Shown here: piece by piece, positions 29,609 to 37,381 of the stretch
Layout of the letters: each line of letters starts with the position of its first letter
Position numbering within the stretch: the stretch's first letter is position 1
Assembly (NCBI GenBank): GCA_004000625.1
Contig: SAUS01000017.1
Span: forward strand, 1-40,379
Length of the DNA stretch: 40,379 nucleotides
Direction: 5' to 3'
Origin: Candidatus Cibiobacter qucibialis
Lineage (GTDB): Bacteria; Bacillota; Clostridia; Oscillospirales; Ruminococcaceae
Position numbers and translations under genes: made by a program
The notes under the pieces: model-generated
What the model was told of the DNA's origin: nothing
Seen by the model: the letters and a program-made list of their open reading frames with translations, nothing else
Database searches by the model: none

Positions 29609-30919
29609 TTAAATATCAAGGGTTTCGGGTTTGACATCTTTGGAGGGGACGGGGTGGGCGTTTTCGGGAGGGATATCAAGGGCCATGCGGCGCAGAAGGT
29701 CCAGAGCGTACAGGGCGGCGCGGGTGCGGATGATGCTGCGCTCGGCATAGCCGCCGAGTTCCAGGCGCATCAGCCAGGCTTTGCCGCTGCGGGCATCCGC
29801 ACCGGCCAGATAGACGGTACCTACCGGTTTGCCCGGCAGTGCGCCGCCGGGCCCGGCAATGCCGGTAATGCCCACGGCCAGATCTGCCCTCGATGCCTGC
29901 AAAGCGCCGTAAGCCATCGCCACGGCCACTGGGCCGGAAACCACGTTATACTGTTCAATCAAAGTCGGGTCAACACCCAGCAGCTTTGCCTTGGCGGCTT
30001 CGGCATAGGTCACAAAGCCATAGCCGAACACCTCGCTGGAGCCGGGCACATTGGTGATTTTTTCTGCCACAAGGCCGCCAGTGCAGCTTTCCGCGGTGGC
30101 AGCATGCAGCCCTTTTTGCTGCAGCAGGTGCACCACAGTGTATTCCAGCCCCGGCACATCCACATCATACGCATTGGGGCCCAAAATCTTGCGGAACTCC
30201 GCAATGCGGGCATCGCAGGCCGTTTCGGCTTCCGCCTCGGTTGCGGCGCGGGCGGTCACACGGATCTCGCTCTCGCCGGTTTTGCAATAAATGGCTGCCG
30301 TGGGGTTTTCGCTGGCGAACAGCGGGGAAACCTTGCTGGCAATGCTGCTTTCGCCCCCCAGCACCCGCAGCGTTTTGGAGTGGATGGTACAGTTCTGGCG
30401 CTGCAGCAGCACCGGGCGGATATCCTCCGCCCACATGGCTTTCATCTCGCGTGGAACGCCGGGCATCAGCACGGCAATGCAGCCGTCATCCTCGAACCAG
30501 GCACCGGGTGCGGTGCCATGGGCGTTGGGCAGCTTGTGCCCCTTGGTGGGCACCATGGCCTGCTTGCGGTTGTTGGCCGTGGGGGTGCGCCCGCCGCGGC
30601 CGGTACGGGCAAAAAAGTCCACGATCTTCTGCCATTCCGCTTCATCAAAGTGCAGGGTATCGCCAAAGGCTTCGGCCACGGTCTCCTTGGTCAAGTCGTC
30701 CTCCGTGGGGCCAAGCCCGCCGGAAAACACCAGCAGATCGCTGCGGCTTTTGGCTTCCTTTACCAAATCACGCAGGCGGCCAGGGTTATCCCCAATCACA
30801 TGCTGGTGCAGCACGCTGATGCCCAGTTCCGCCAGTTCGCGGCTCAAAAACTGAGCGTTGGTATTGACAATATCGCCAAGCAGCAGCTCGGTTCCTACAC
30901 AAATGATCTCCGCAGTCAT
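29609..30919 (-). CDS. cinA: CinA family protein (nicotinamide-nucleotide amidohydrolase type)
   Basis: A 436-aa full-length CinA. The N-terminal MoCF-biosynthesis-like domain (1 to about 165) begins EIICVGTELLLGDIVNTNA and includes VFSGGLGPTEDDLTKE and LMPGVPREM. The C-terminal PncC-type domain (about 265-415) has AESCTGGLVAEKITNVPGSS and VGITGIAGPGG, with the Ser/Cys motif intact, so it is probably active in deamidating nicotinamide mononucleotide. CinA is also linked to competence by its name; no competence genes are seen here. It is 45 bases after thiI in the same direction and probably in the same operon. It is a useful contrast with the degenerate CinA-like neighbour. Confidence 0.96.
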   Translation of the reverse strand: MTAEIICVGTELLLGDIVNTNAQFLSRELAELGISVLHQHVIGDNPGRLRDLVKEAKSRSDLLVFSGGLGPTEDDLTKETVAEAFGDTLHFDEAEWQKIVDFFARTGRGGRTPTANNRKQAMVPTKGHKLPNAHGTAPGAWFEDDGCIAVLMPGVPREMKAMWAEDIRPVLLQRQNCTIHSKTLRVLGGESSIASKVSPLFASENPTAAIYCKTGESEIRVTARAATEAEAETACDARIAEFRKILGPNAYDVDVPGLEYTVVHLLQQKGLHAATAESCTGGLVAEKITNVPGSSEVFGYGFVTYAEAAKAKLLGVDPTLIEQYNVVSGPVAVAMAYGALQASRADLAVGITGIAGPGGALPGKPVGTVYLAGADARSGKAWLMRLELGGYAERSIIRTRAALYALDLLRRMALDIPPENAHPVPSKDVKPETLDI

Positions 30920-30964
30920 GGTTCGTTCCGTCCTTTATCCAAGGGTAATTTTTATCTGGCGCTG

Positions 30965-32158
30965 TTAAAATTCCGGGTCATCCCCGATGCGGATGGGGAT
31001 TTTCTCCACAGTTTCCGCCGCAATCCGTTCCAGCTCTGCCAGGCCGGGCATTCCGGCTTCGGCGGCTTCGATCTCCGCCAGGCTGGGCTTGGTTTTGGGG
31101 TGCGGCGGGGTAAAGATGGTACAGCAATCCTCATACGGCTCAATGGAGGTATCAAAAGTACCGATCTTGCGGGAAATAGCAATGATCTCGGTCTTATCCA
31201 TGCCGATCAGCGGGCGCAGAATCGGCAGGTTCTGCGCGGCGTCGGTGCAGGCAATGGCCTGCATGGTCTGGCTGGCAACCTGTGCTAGACTTTCGCCGGT
31301 AATCAAAGCTTCCATCTCGCTCTGGTCGGCCACCAGTTTGGCAATGCGCAGCATGCTGCGGCGCATGAGCACGGTAAACAACACATCAGGCGCATTATCG
31401 CGGATATACTCCTGCGGCTTGGTATAGGGCACCACAAACAGCTGGCAGTTGCCGGTATATTCTGCCAGTTCGCGGGCCAGGGCGCGCACCTTCAGTTTGG
31501 CGCGCAGGCTGGTGTACGGCGGGCTGGCAAAGTGGATGTGGTGCAGTGCAAGCCCGCGGCGCGCCATGCAATAAGCTGCTACCGGGCTGTCGATGCCGCC
31601 GGAAAGCAGGTTCAGCGCACGGCCGCTGGTGCCAACGGGCAGGCCGCCCGCGGCTTCCACCTTGGGGCCATGGATATATGCGCCTTTATCGCGGATTTCC
31701 ACCATGATTTCCAGCTGCGGCTCATGCACGTTCACCCGCAGGTGGGGGTGCTTGCCCAGCAGGTAAGCGCCCAGTTCGCGGCACAGCTCCGGGCTTTTCA
31801 TCGGGAACGTTTTATCCGCGCGCTTGGCTTCCACCTTAAAGGTGCGGATGCCGCGCAGCGTTTCGCCAAGATAAGCTTCCGCCGTGGCGCAGATCTCGTC
31901 AAAATCCTTGCTGCAGCAGGCAGCGCGGCTCATTTTGACAATGCCAAAAATTTTGGAAATACGGCGGAACGCTTCGTCCATGTCCAGGTCATCTTCCAGT
32001 GGCTCAATGAACACGGTGGACTGCGCCTGGGTCACCTTGAATTTGCCCAGGTCTTCCAGCCGGTAGCGGATGCTTTTGGCCAGGCGGGCTTCAAATTTGC
32101 TGCGGTTCAGGCCTTTCAGGGTCATTTCGCCCTGATAGGCAAGGATGATTTCTTTCAT
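30965..32158 (-). CDS. thiI: tRNA 4-thiouridine sulfurtransferase ThiI
   Basis: A 397-aa ThiI, which adenylates U8 of tRNA and transfers sulfur to give s4U; in some species it also serves thiamine synthesis. An N-terminal ferredoxin-like region and THUMP domain (about 1-165) are followed by the PP-loop ATP-pyrophosphatase domain with NLLSGGIDSPVAAYCMARRG (SGGIDSP at 186-192). There is no C-terminal rhodanese domain, as usual in Bacillota, where sulfur comes from a dedicated cysteine desulfurase; that gene lies 57 bases upstream. Order and lengths match the nifZ-thiI pair of Bacillus. Confidence 0.97.
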   Translation of the reverse strand: MKEIILAYQGEMTLKGLNRSKFEARLAKSIRYRLEDLGKFKVTQAQSTVFIEPLEDDLDMDEAFRRISKIFGIVKMSRAACCSKDFDEICATAEAYLGETLRGIRTFKVEAKRADKTFPMKSPELCRELGAYLLGKHPHLRVNVHEPQLEIMVEIRDKGAYIHGPKVEAAGGLPVGTSGRALNLLSGGIDSPVAAYCMARRGLALHHIHFASPPYTSLRAKLKVRALARELAEYTGNCQLFVVPYTKPQEYIRDNAPDVLFTVLMRRSMLRIAKLVADQSEMEALITGESLAQVASQTMQAIACTDAAQNLPILRPLIGMDKTEIIAISRKIGTFDTSIEPYEDCCTIFTPPHPKTKPSLAEIEAAEAGMPGLAELERIAAETVEKIPIRIGDDPEF

Positions 32159-32215
32159 GTTTATGGCAAACCTTTCGTGTCTGGTGTTATGGTTTCATTC
32201 AATAGCCTTATCTTT

Positions 32216-33382
32216 TCAGATATGCTGCAACTCTTTCAGGCCGTCTTTCAGGCCGTCCAGCAGAGCCTGCACATCTTCGGGGGTGTTGTCCCCGCAAAAG
32301 CTGACGCGCAGCGCCGTGCGCACGGCAAGGTCCGGCGCGCCCATCGCCATCAGGGTGTGGCTCGGCTCGCCCTTATCGCAGGCGGAGCCGCCGGAAATAT
32401 AAATGTGCCGCCCGCTCAAATATTCAATAAAGGTCTGGCTGTTGACACAGTTGGTGGAAAAGTTCAGCACCTCCGGCACGGCATCCGCCGGGGAGTTCAG
32501 GGTGATGGGTGCCTGCTGGGCCAGCTCTTCCAGCCCGGTGCGCAGCTGGGCGTTCAGGGCGCGGATATGCGCATTGCGGTCGCTCAGGTTTTTGGCTCCC
32601 TTTGCCGCAGCAAGACCAAGGCCAACGATATAAGGGGTATTCTCGGTGCCGGGGCGCAGGCCGCGCTCCTGATGGCCGCCCAGGTAGGGCGGGCAAAGCG
32701 TCTGGCGCACGCTGTCCCGGATGAACAAAGCGCCGATTCCCTTGGGGGCATGCACTTTATGACCGGATACCGAGAGAGTATCCACGTTCTTCCACTTTTT
32801 CAGGTCAATGGGGATGCGCAGCCATGCCTGCACGGCATCCACATGCACCGCACAGCGGCTGTTTTTGGCCTTGACGGCTGTGGAAAGAGCGGCAATATCC
32901 TGCAAAGTGCCGGTTTCATTATTGACCGCCATGCAGCTGACCAGAACGGTATTTTTATCCACCTCGGCAGCCAGTTTGGCAACATCCAGGTGACCGTCTG
33001 CTTCGGGCAGGATTTCCACCACCTCAAAGCCGCGGTCTTTCAGTGCACGGATGGGCCGCTGCACGCTGGGGTGCTCAAAACCGGAAACCACAATTTTGCT
33101 GCCCCAGTTTTTGCGTGCCATGGCAAGGCCCTGCACGGCAAGGTTGTTGCTCTCGCTGCCGCAGGAGGTAAAATACAGATCCTTGGCCTGGCAGCCCAAG
33201 GTGCGGGCAATCTGCCCGCGGGCCGTGGTCAGGGCTTCATGGGTTTCTACCGCCGGTTCGTACAGGCTGGAGGGGTTCGCCCAATCCTTTAATAATGCTT
33301 TATGGATGGCACCCGCAATCTCCGGGTCCACCATGGTGGTTGCGGCATTATCCAGATAATGCAGTTCAGGGTCCAACAGCAT
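32216..33382 (-). CDS. Cysteine desulfurase (NifS/NifZ-like)
   Basis: A 388-aa PLP enzyme of the class V aminotransferase fold that takes sulfur from cysteine onto an active-site Cys. It begins with LHYLDNAATTMVDPE, has SCGSESNNLA, the cofactor lysine in SVSGHKVHAPKG (Lys209), RPGTENTPYIVGLG and the catalytic loop SGGSACDKGEPSHTL (Cys335). The short loop around the Cys favours a group I, NifS/IscS-like enzyme. Adjacent thiI indicates it supplies sulfur for tRNA thiolation, like NifZ of Bacillus; no Fe-S scaffold gene is nearby. ACGAGG precedes the ATG. An AT-rich palindromic repeat sits just upstream. Confidence 0.95.
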   Translation of the reverse strand: MLLDPELHYLDNAATTMVDPEIAGAIHKALLKDWANPSSLYEPAVETHEALTTARGQIARTLGCQAKDLYFTSCGSESNNLAVQGLAMARKNWGSKIVVSGFEHPSVQRPIRALKDRGFEVVEILPEADGHLDVAKLAAEVDKNTVLVSCMAVNNETGTLQDIAALSTAVKAKNSRCAVHVDAVQAWLRIPIDLKKWKNVDTLSVSGHKVHAPKGIGALFIRDSVRQTLCPPYLGGHQERGLRPGTENTPYIVGLGLAAAKGAKNLSDRNAHIRALNAQLRTGLEELAQQAPITLNSPADAVPEVLNFSTNCVNSQTFIEYLSGRHIYISGGSACDKGEPSHTLMAMGAPDLAVRTALRVSFCGDNTPEDVQALLDGLKDGLKELQHI

Positions 33383-33420
33383 GAGAAAGCCTCGTTTCGC
33401 TACGCGTAAAATTAAATCAA

Positions 33421-33598
33421 ATTAAAAAAGAATAATGAATAAAGAATAATGTTGGTGCGCCGCCCGCGGCGGCGCAGATAAAACAGGCAGCAAACTCTGG
33501 CATGCAACAGCCCTGCCAGAGCGCCGAACCTGTTTTCAATGTGATGCCGTGGGCATCACACAGCCATTATTCATTATTCTTTTTTCTTTATTATTTTT
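33421..33598. repeat. AT-rich palindromic element, copy 2 (nested hairpins)
   Basis: The 336-base gap between the desulfurase and TVP38 genes holds no gene. Its outer arms (AAAGAATAATGAAT at about 33427-33440, mirrored by ATTCATTATTCTTT around 33569-33582) bound four stacked hairpins: GCGCCGCC..GGCGGCGC, AAACAGG...CCTGTTT, CTCTGGCA..TGCCAGAG and GTGATGCC.GGCATCAC. Thirty-three bases (33431-33463) recur exactly at 37283-37315. Confidence 0.75.
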
Positions 33599-33670
33599 CT
33601 TCGCTCTTTTCCATAGTAATACATAGTAAATTATACACACCACACCCGCAAAACACAAGTAGCGCCATAC

Positions 33671-33700
33671 AAAAAAGGCGTGCGGGGTTGGCCGCACGCC
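33671..33700 (-). terminator. Terminator after the TVP38-type gene
   Basis: On the minus strand GGCGTGCGG..CCGCACGCC (33677-33700) is a perfect 9-bp stem followed by TTTTTT, 19 bases beyond the stop at 33719. Confidence 0.9.
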
Positions 33701-33718
33701 GGAGAGGCTTCTTTTGTG

Positions 33719-34450
33719 TTATCTTGTGTGCCGGTCCTTTACTTCGTGGGCGTGGCCGATTACGGCGCTGCGCTTATGAAACAGCAGGCCCACCACGGCA
33801 AACATACCGCCCTCGATCAATACAGTAAACAGCCAGTCCCCCGTTACCAGGTAGCTGCCTGCCAGGCAGGTCAGCAGGGTGGGGATCGGCATGCTGATGC
33901 AGATAGCTGCAAAGAACTGTTTCGGCTTCATGTTGGCGTGAGCTGCGGCATAGGGAATGATGCCGTTGGGCAACCCCGGTGTGATAAACGCCAGAATGGT
34001 ATAAAACCAGGGGTTCTTGCTGTTGCGCACGCTGTTCAGCAACTTATTCGCCTTGGGGCTGTTTGCTGTGAGCAGTTCAATGACTTTTGCCAGGCGGCGC
34101 GCCAGCAGAAACACCAGAAAGTTTGCCGCCACCGATGCCGAAAAGCTGGTCACAAAGCCTTTCCACGGCCCATAGGCGATCCCCGCCGCCAGTTGGACCG
34201 GCATGGCCGGGATTACCAGCGATACCACCTGCACGAACGCCAGGAACCACAGCGTCAAAAAGCTGCGCAGCCGCCCCTCGCTTGTCAAATAATCGCTCAG
34301 AGCCTGTTCGTCCCCGCTGGAAAATGCAGTCCATAACCCCGGCAACAGCAGGCGGAATGTTTCAATAATCAGCAGCACCATAACCAGAATTACGGCTGCT
34401 GCCGCAACAACGGCCAGGCGCTTGGTGCGTTCGGGGGTCTGTTGTTTCAT
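33719..34450 (-). CDS. TVP38/TMEM64 (VTT domain) family membrane protein
   Basis: A 243-aa membrane protein with five or six hydrophobic segments. The core (about 80-200) reads VIPAMPVQLAAGIAYGPWKG and FITPGLPNGIIPYAAAHANM, as in the VTT/DedA-like family whose members are linked to lipid scrambling and membrane homeostasis; the specific role here is unknown. The start at 34450 has AAGGAG upstream; the longer frame from 34582 overlaps the aldo/keto reductase gene and is rejected. It follows that gene by 34 bases and is probably cotranscribed from the promoter at 35565-35593. Confidence 0.87.
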   Translation of the reverse strand: MKQQTPERTKRLAVVAAAAVILVMVLLIIETFRLLLPGLWTAFSSGDEQALSDYLTSEGRLRSFLTLWFLAFVQVVSLVIPAMPVQLAAGIAYGPWKGFVTSFSASVAANFLVFLLARRLAKVIELLTANSPKANKLLNSVRNSKNPWFYTILAFITPGLPNGIIPYAAAHANMKPKQFFAAICISMPIPTLLTCLAGSYLVTGDWLFTVLIEGGMFAVVGLLFHKRSAVIGHAHEVKDRHTR

Positions 34451-34484
34451 GCAGGGGGTACTCCTTAATTCTAAAATATAATGT

Positions 34485-35498
34485 TTATTCGCCGAAATCC
34501 TGTGCCACTTTTTTGAGCATATCCCGGATGGGCAAGTTATACGGGCAGCGGGTCTCGCACTTGCCACAGCCAATGCAGGCACCGGCTTTCACCGCCAGGG
34601 TATCGTACCGTTCGTGCGCCCAGCCCGCAAGGCCATAACGCTCCAGGTAGCCATGGAACAAGAAACAGCTGGGAATCTGGATGCCCACCGTGCAGGGGGC
34701 ACAGTAATTGCAGCGGCGGCAGAACTGGGTGCCAAGGGTATCCCGCACTTTCTGGCAGGCGGCTTTCTCCTCCGGGGTCAGCGGGGCGGTGTTGGCGCTG
34801 CCCGCCACATTCTGTTCCAATTCTTCCGGCGCGGCCATGCCAGGGATGGATACTGTGACTGCCGGGTTGGAAAGCACATACCGCAGCGCCAGCCGTCCAT
34901 CCTCAATGGCACCACCGGCCAGCGGCTTCATATCAATAAAGGCCTTGCCCTTTTCCGCACAGCGGTCGATCAGCTCTTTGCCCTGCTGCTCCACAATATT
35001 ATAGGGGAACATAATGGTTTCGATCTCGTCCACCTTCAGCGCCTTTTCAAACGTCTGGCTCAGGTGGGCGGTAATGCCAATGTGCCCCACAACGCCCTTG
35101 GCCTTGGCTTCCAGCAGGGCTTCCATGGCGCCGCCGGGGGCCAGGATTTTATCCAGGTTTTCCGGGCTGGGGTTGTGGAACTGGTACAGGTCAATGTGAT
35201 CGGTGCGCAGGTTTTTCAGGCTGGCGGCAAGCTCGGCTTCCATCTCTGCCTTGGTCAGCGCACGGCACTTGGTGGCAAGGATAAATTCATCCCGCAGGCC
35301 CAGTTCCTCCAGCGCCTGGCCGATCCACTCCTCGCTGACGGTGTAAGCGCGGGCGGTATCAATGTAATTGATGCCCGCCTCATGCGCGGCTTTCAGCATG
35401 GCGCGGGTGCCAGGTTCATCAATGCGCTGCACCGGAATGCCGCCAAAGCCCAGGCGCGAAACCCGCAGCCCGGTGCGGCCAAAATCAACATACTGCAT
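34485..35498 (-). CDS. Aldo/keto reductase with C-terminal 4Fe-4S cluster domain
   Basis: A 337-aa protein. The AKR barrel has the expected tetrad in order: Asp47 (YIDTARAY), Tyr52, Lys77 (ATKCRA) and His108 (LYQFHN). Phosphate-cofactor binding is suggested by VSIPGMAAPEELEQN. The C-terminal extension (about 260-337) holds CRRCNYCAPC and CIGCGKCETRCPYNLPI, the second a classical ferredoxin motif, so it may pass electrons between an NAD(P)H-dependent site and Fe-S clusters. Such fused AKRs are common in anaerobic Clostridia; the substrate is unknown. A GTGACA-17-TATAAT promoter lies upstream. Confidence 0.93.
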   Translation of the reverse strand: MQYVDFGRTGLRVSRLGFGGIPVQRIDEPGTRAMLKAAHEAGINYIDTARAYTVSEEWIGQALEELGLRDEFILATKCRALTKAEMEAELAASLKNLRTDHIDLYQFHNPSPENLDKILAPGGAMEALLEAKAKGVVGHIGITAHLSQTFEKALKVDEIETIMFPYNIVEQQGKELIDRCAEKGKAFIDMKPLAGGAIEDGRLALRYVLSNPAVTVSIPGMAAPEELEQNVAGSANTAPLTPEEKAACQKVRDTLGTQFCRRCNYCAPCTVGIQIPSCFLFHGYLERYGLAGWAHERYDTLAVKAGACIGCGKCETRCPYNLPIRDMLKKVAQDFGE

Positions 35499-35564
35499 AT
35501 TTCATTCTCCCTTTTTGCGGCGGGGGTGCCCTGCCCCGCCTGGACGGTTGTGCAAAGTATCACT

Positions 35565-35593
35565 ATTATAGCAGGCAAGGCTTTACTTGTCAC
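35565..35593 (-). promoter_or_regulatory. Promoter of the aldo/keto reductase-TVP38 operon
   Basis: On the minus strand, GTGACA (35588-35593), a 17-base spacer and TATAAT (35565-35570), 67 bases upstream of the start codon. Confidence 0.7.
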
Positions 35594-35713
35594 GTTTTTT
35601 GGCAGCTTTTTATTGACTTTACGTCTGCTGTGCGTTAGGATTAGACTATTCATTGGGTATTTGTTGGTACATTATAAAGGATACACACGTTATAGTAGAG
35701 GGAGGAAATTCCT

Positions 35714-36514
35714 ATGCGTTATGGTTTTATCGGCTGCGGCAACATGGGCGGTGCGGTTGCCCGCGCAGTGTGCCGCGGCGTTGGGCCGGAAAATGTTGTG
35801 CTGGCCAACCGCACCCCGGCCAAGGCTGAAGCCCTGGCCGAAGCACTTGGCTGCCGCGCCGCCACCAACGATGTGGTCGCGCAGGACTGCGATGTAATTT
35901 TCCTTGGCGTAAAGCCGCAGATGATGGCCGATATGCTGGCCGGCATCGCCCCCATCCTGGCAAAGCGCAGCGGGCGTTTTGTCCTGGTTACTATGGCTGC
36001 GGGGCTGAGCATAGCCCGCGTGCGCGAGATGGCCGGCGGTGCATATCCGATCATCCGCATCATGCCCAACACCCCGGTTTCGCTGGGGGCCGGTATGATC
36101 CAGTACTGCGCTGACGGCGTGAGCGATGACCAGATGTTCGCCTTTTTGGGTGCCATGGCCCCGGCCGGGCGGCTGGATGCCATCCCGGAAAATTTAATCG
36201 ACGCCGCCTGCTGTGTTTCCGGCTGCGGCCCCGCGTGGGTATACCAGTTTATTGAAGCATTGGCTGACGGCGGCGTTGCTGCCGGATTGCCCCGCGCCAA
36301 AGCCCAGGAATATGCTGCCCAGACCCTTTTGGGCAGCGCCCGCATGGTGCTGGAAAGCGGCAGCCACCCCGGCGTACTGAAAGATGCTGTGTGCAGCCCC
36401 GGCGGTTCCACCATTCAGGGTGTGCGCGTGCTGGAAGAGCACGCGTTCCGCGGCGCAGTGACCGATGCCGTCCTGGCCGCCTATGACAAAACAAAGGAAA
36501 TGGGGAAAAACTGA
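35714..36514 (+). CDS. proC: Pyrroline-5-carboxylate reductase
   Basis: A 266-aa ProC catalysing the last step of proline synthesis, reduction of pyrroline-5-carboxylate with NAD(P)H. The Rossmann motif is YGFIGCGNMGGAVARA. Typical later segments are RIMPNTPVSLGAGMIQYCAD, AACCVSGCGPAWVYQFIEAL and SPGGSTIQGVRVLEE. GGGAGGAAA precedes the ATG. First gene of proC-proB-proA; its stop shares one base with the proB start (TGATG), implying coupling. A weak TCATTG-17-TATAAA promoter (35650-35678) may drive the operon. Confidence 0.97.
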   Translation: MRYGFIGCGNMGGAVARAVCRGVGPENVVLANRTPAKAEALAEALGCRAATNDVVAQDCDVIFLGVKPQMMADMLAGIAPILAKRSGRFVLVTMAAGLSIARVREMAGGAYPIIRIMPNTPVSLGAGMIQYCADGVSDDQMFAFLGAMAPAGRLDAIPENLIDAACCVSGCGPAWVYQFIEALADGGVAAGLPRAKAQEYAAQTLLGSARMVLESGSHPGVLKDAVCSPGGSTIQGVRVLEEHAFRGAVTDAVLAAYDKTKEMGKN

Positions 36515-37284
36515 TGCGCATTGTTGTCAAGATCGGCACCAGCACGCTGGCCCATCCGGGCGGGCGGCTGAACATCCGCCACACCGAAGCACTGGTAAAA
36601 GTGTGGAGCGACATCAAAAACGCCGGGCACGAGCTGATTATTGTATCGTCCGGCGCAACCGGCCTTGGCGTGGGCAAGCTGCAGATTTCCCGCCCCAAAG
36701 ATATGGTGACAAAGCAGGCCGCCGCAGCCGTGGGCCAGTGCGAGCTGATGTATACTTACGACAAGCTGTTTGCCGAATACAGCCACACCGTTGCCCAGCT
36801 GCTGGTGACCTGGGAGGACTTTGACCATCCCCACCGGCTGAACAACCTGCAAAACACGCTGGAGCGCCTGATCCAGCTGGGCGCTGTGCCGGTCATCAAC
36901 GAAAACGACCCGATTTCCACCGAGGAATACTCCCTGGGCGATAACGACCGCCTGGGTGCCCTGATTGCCAAATACACCCACGCCGACCTGCTGGTGCTGC
37001 TGAGCGACATTGACGGCCTGTACACCGCCGACCCGCATACCCACCCGGAAGCCACGCTGATCCACCGGGTAGAGAGCGTTACCCCCGAAATTGAGCAACT
37101 GGGCGGCGGCTCCAACAGCGGCCTTGGCACCGGCGGCATGTCCGCCAAGCTGACCGCCGCCAAAATTGCCACCGGTGCCGGTGTTGACATGGTCATCGCC
37201 AACGGTGCCAACGCCAACGTGCTGTACGACATTGTGGACGGCAAGGATGTGGGGACGAGATTTGTTGGAAAAAATAATAAATAA
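36514..37284 (+). CDS. proB: Glutamate 5-kinase (PUA-less form)
   Basis: A 256-aa ProB, the ATP-dependent first step to proline and usual point of proline feedback inhibition. The amino acid kinase fold is complete: VVKIGTSTLAHPGG, ELIIVSSGATGLGVGKL, VINENDPIS with GDNDRLGALIAKYTHADLLV, LLSDIDGLYTADP and GTGGMSAKLTAAKIA. There is no C-terminal PUA domain, which the longer (about 370-aa) enzymes carry; short forms are known in other bacteria. The ATG overlaps the proC stop by one base. An AT-rich palindromic repeat begins at its stop codon and separates it from proA. Confidence 0.96.
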   Translation: MRIVVKIGTSTLAHPGGRLNIRHTEALVKVWSDIKNAGHELIIVSSGATGLGVGKLQISRPKDMVTKQAAAAVGQCELMYTYDKLFAEYSHTVAQLLVTWEDFDHPHRLNNLQNTLERLIQLGAVPVINENDPISTEEYSLGDNDRLGALIAKYTHADLLVLLSDIDGLYTADPHTHPEATLIHRVESVTPEIEQLGGGSNSGLGTGGMSAKLTAAKIATGAGVDMVIANGANANVLYDIVDGKDVGTRFVGKNNK

Positions 37285-37360
37285 TAATGAATAAAGAATA
37301 ATGTTGGTGCGCCGCGGGCGTCACTCAACCATTATTCTCTATTCTTTATTCATTTTTAAT
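37278..37360. repeat. AT-rich palindromic element, copy 3, between proB and proA
   Basis: AATGAATAAAGAATAATG (about 37286-37303) is mirrored by CATTATTC..ATTCTTTATTCATT (about 37330-37354), with GTTG...CAAC in the loop. The first 33 bases (37283-37315) are identical to 33431-33463. It overlaps the proB stop codon and lies inside the operon. Confidence 0.8.
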
Positions 37361-37381
37361 TACAGCCAAAGGAGTTCTGCT

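Noticed and set aside
33421..33598. CRISPR-like appearance of repeated AATAATGAAT units
   Set aside because: The repeats are inverted and irregular, with no evenly spaced spacers and no cas genes.
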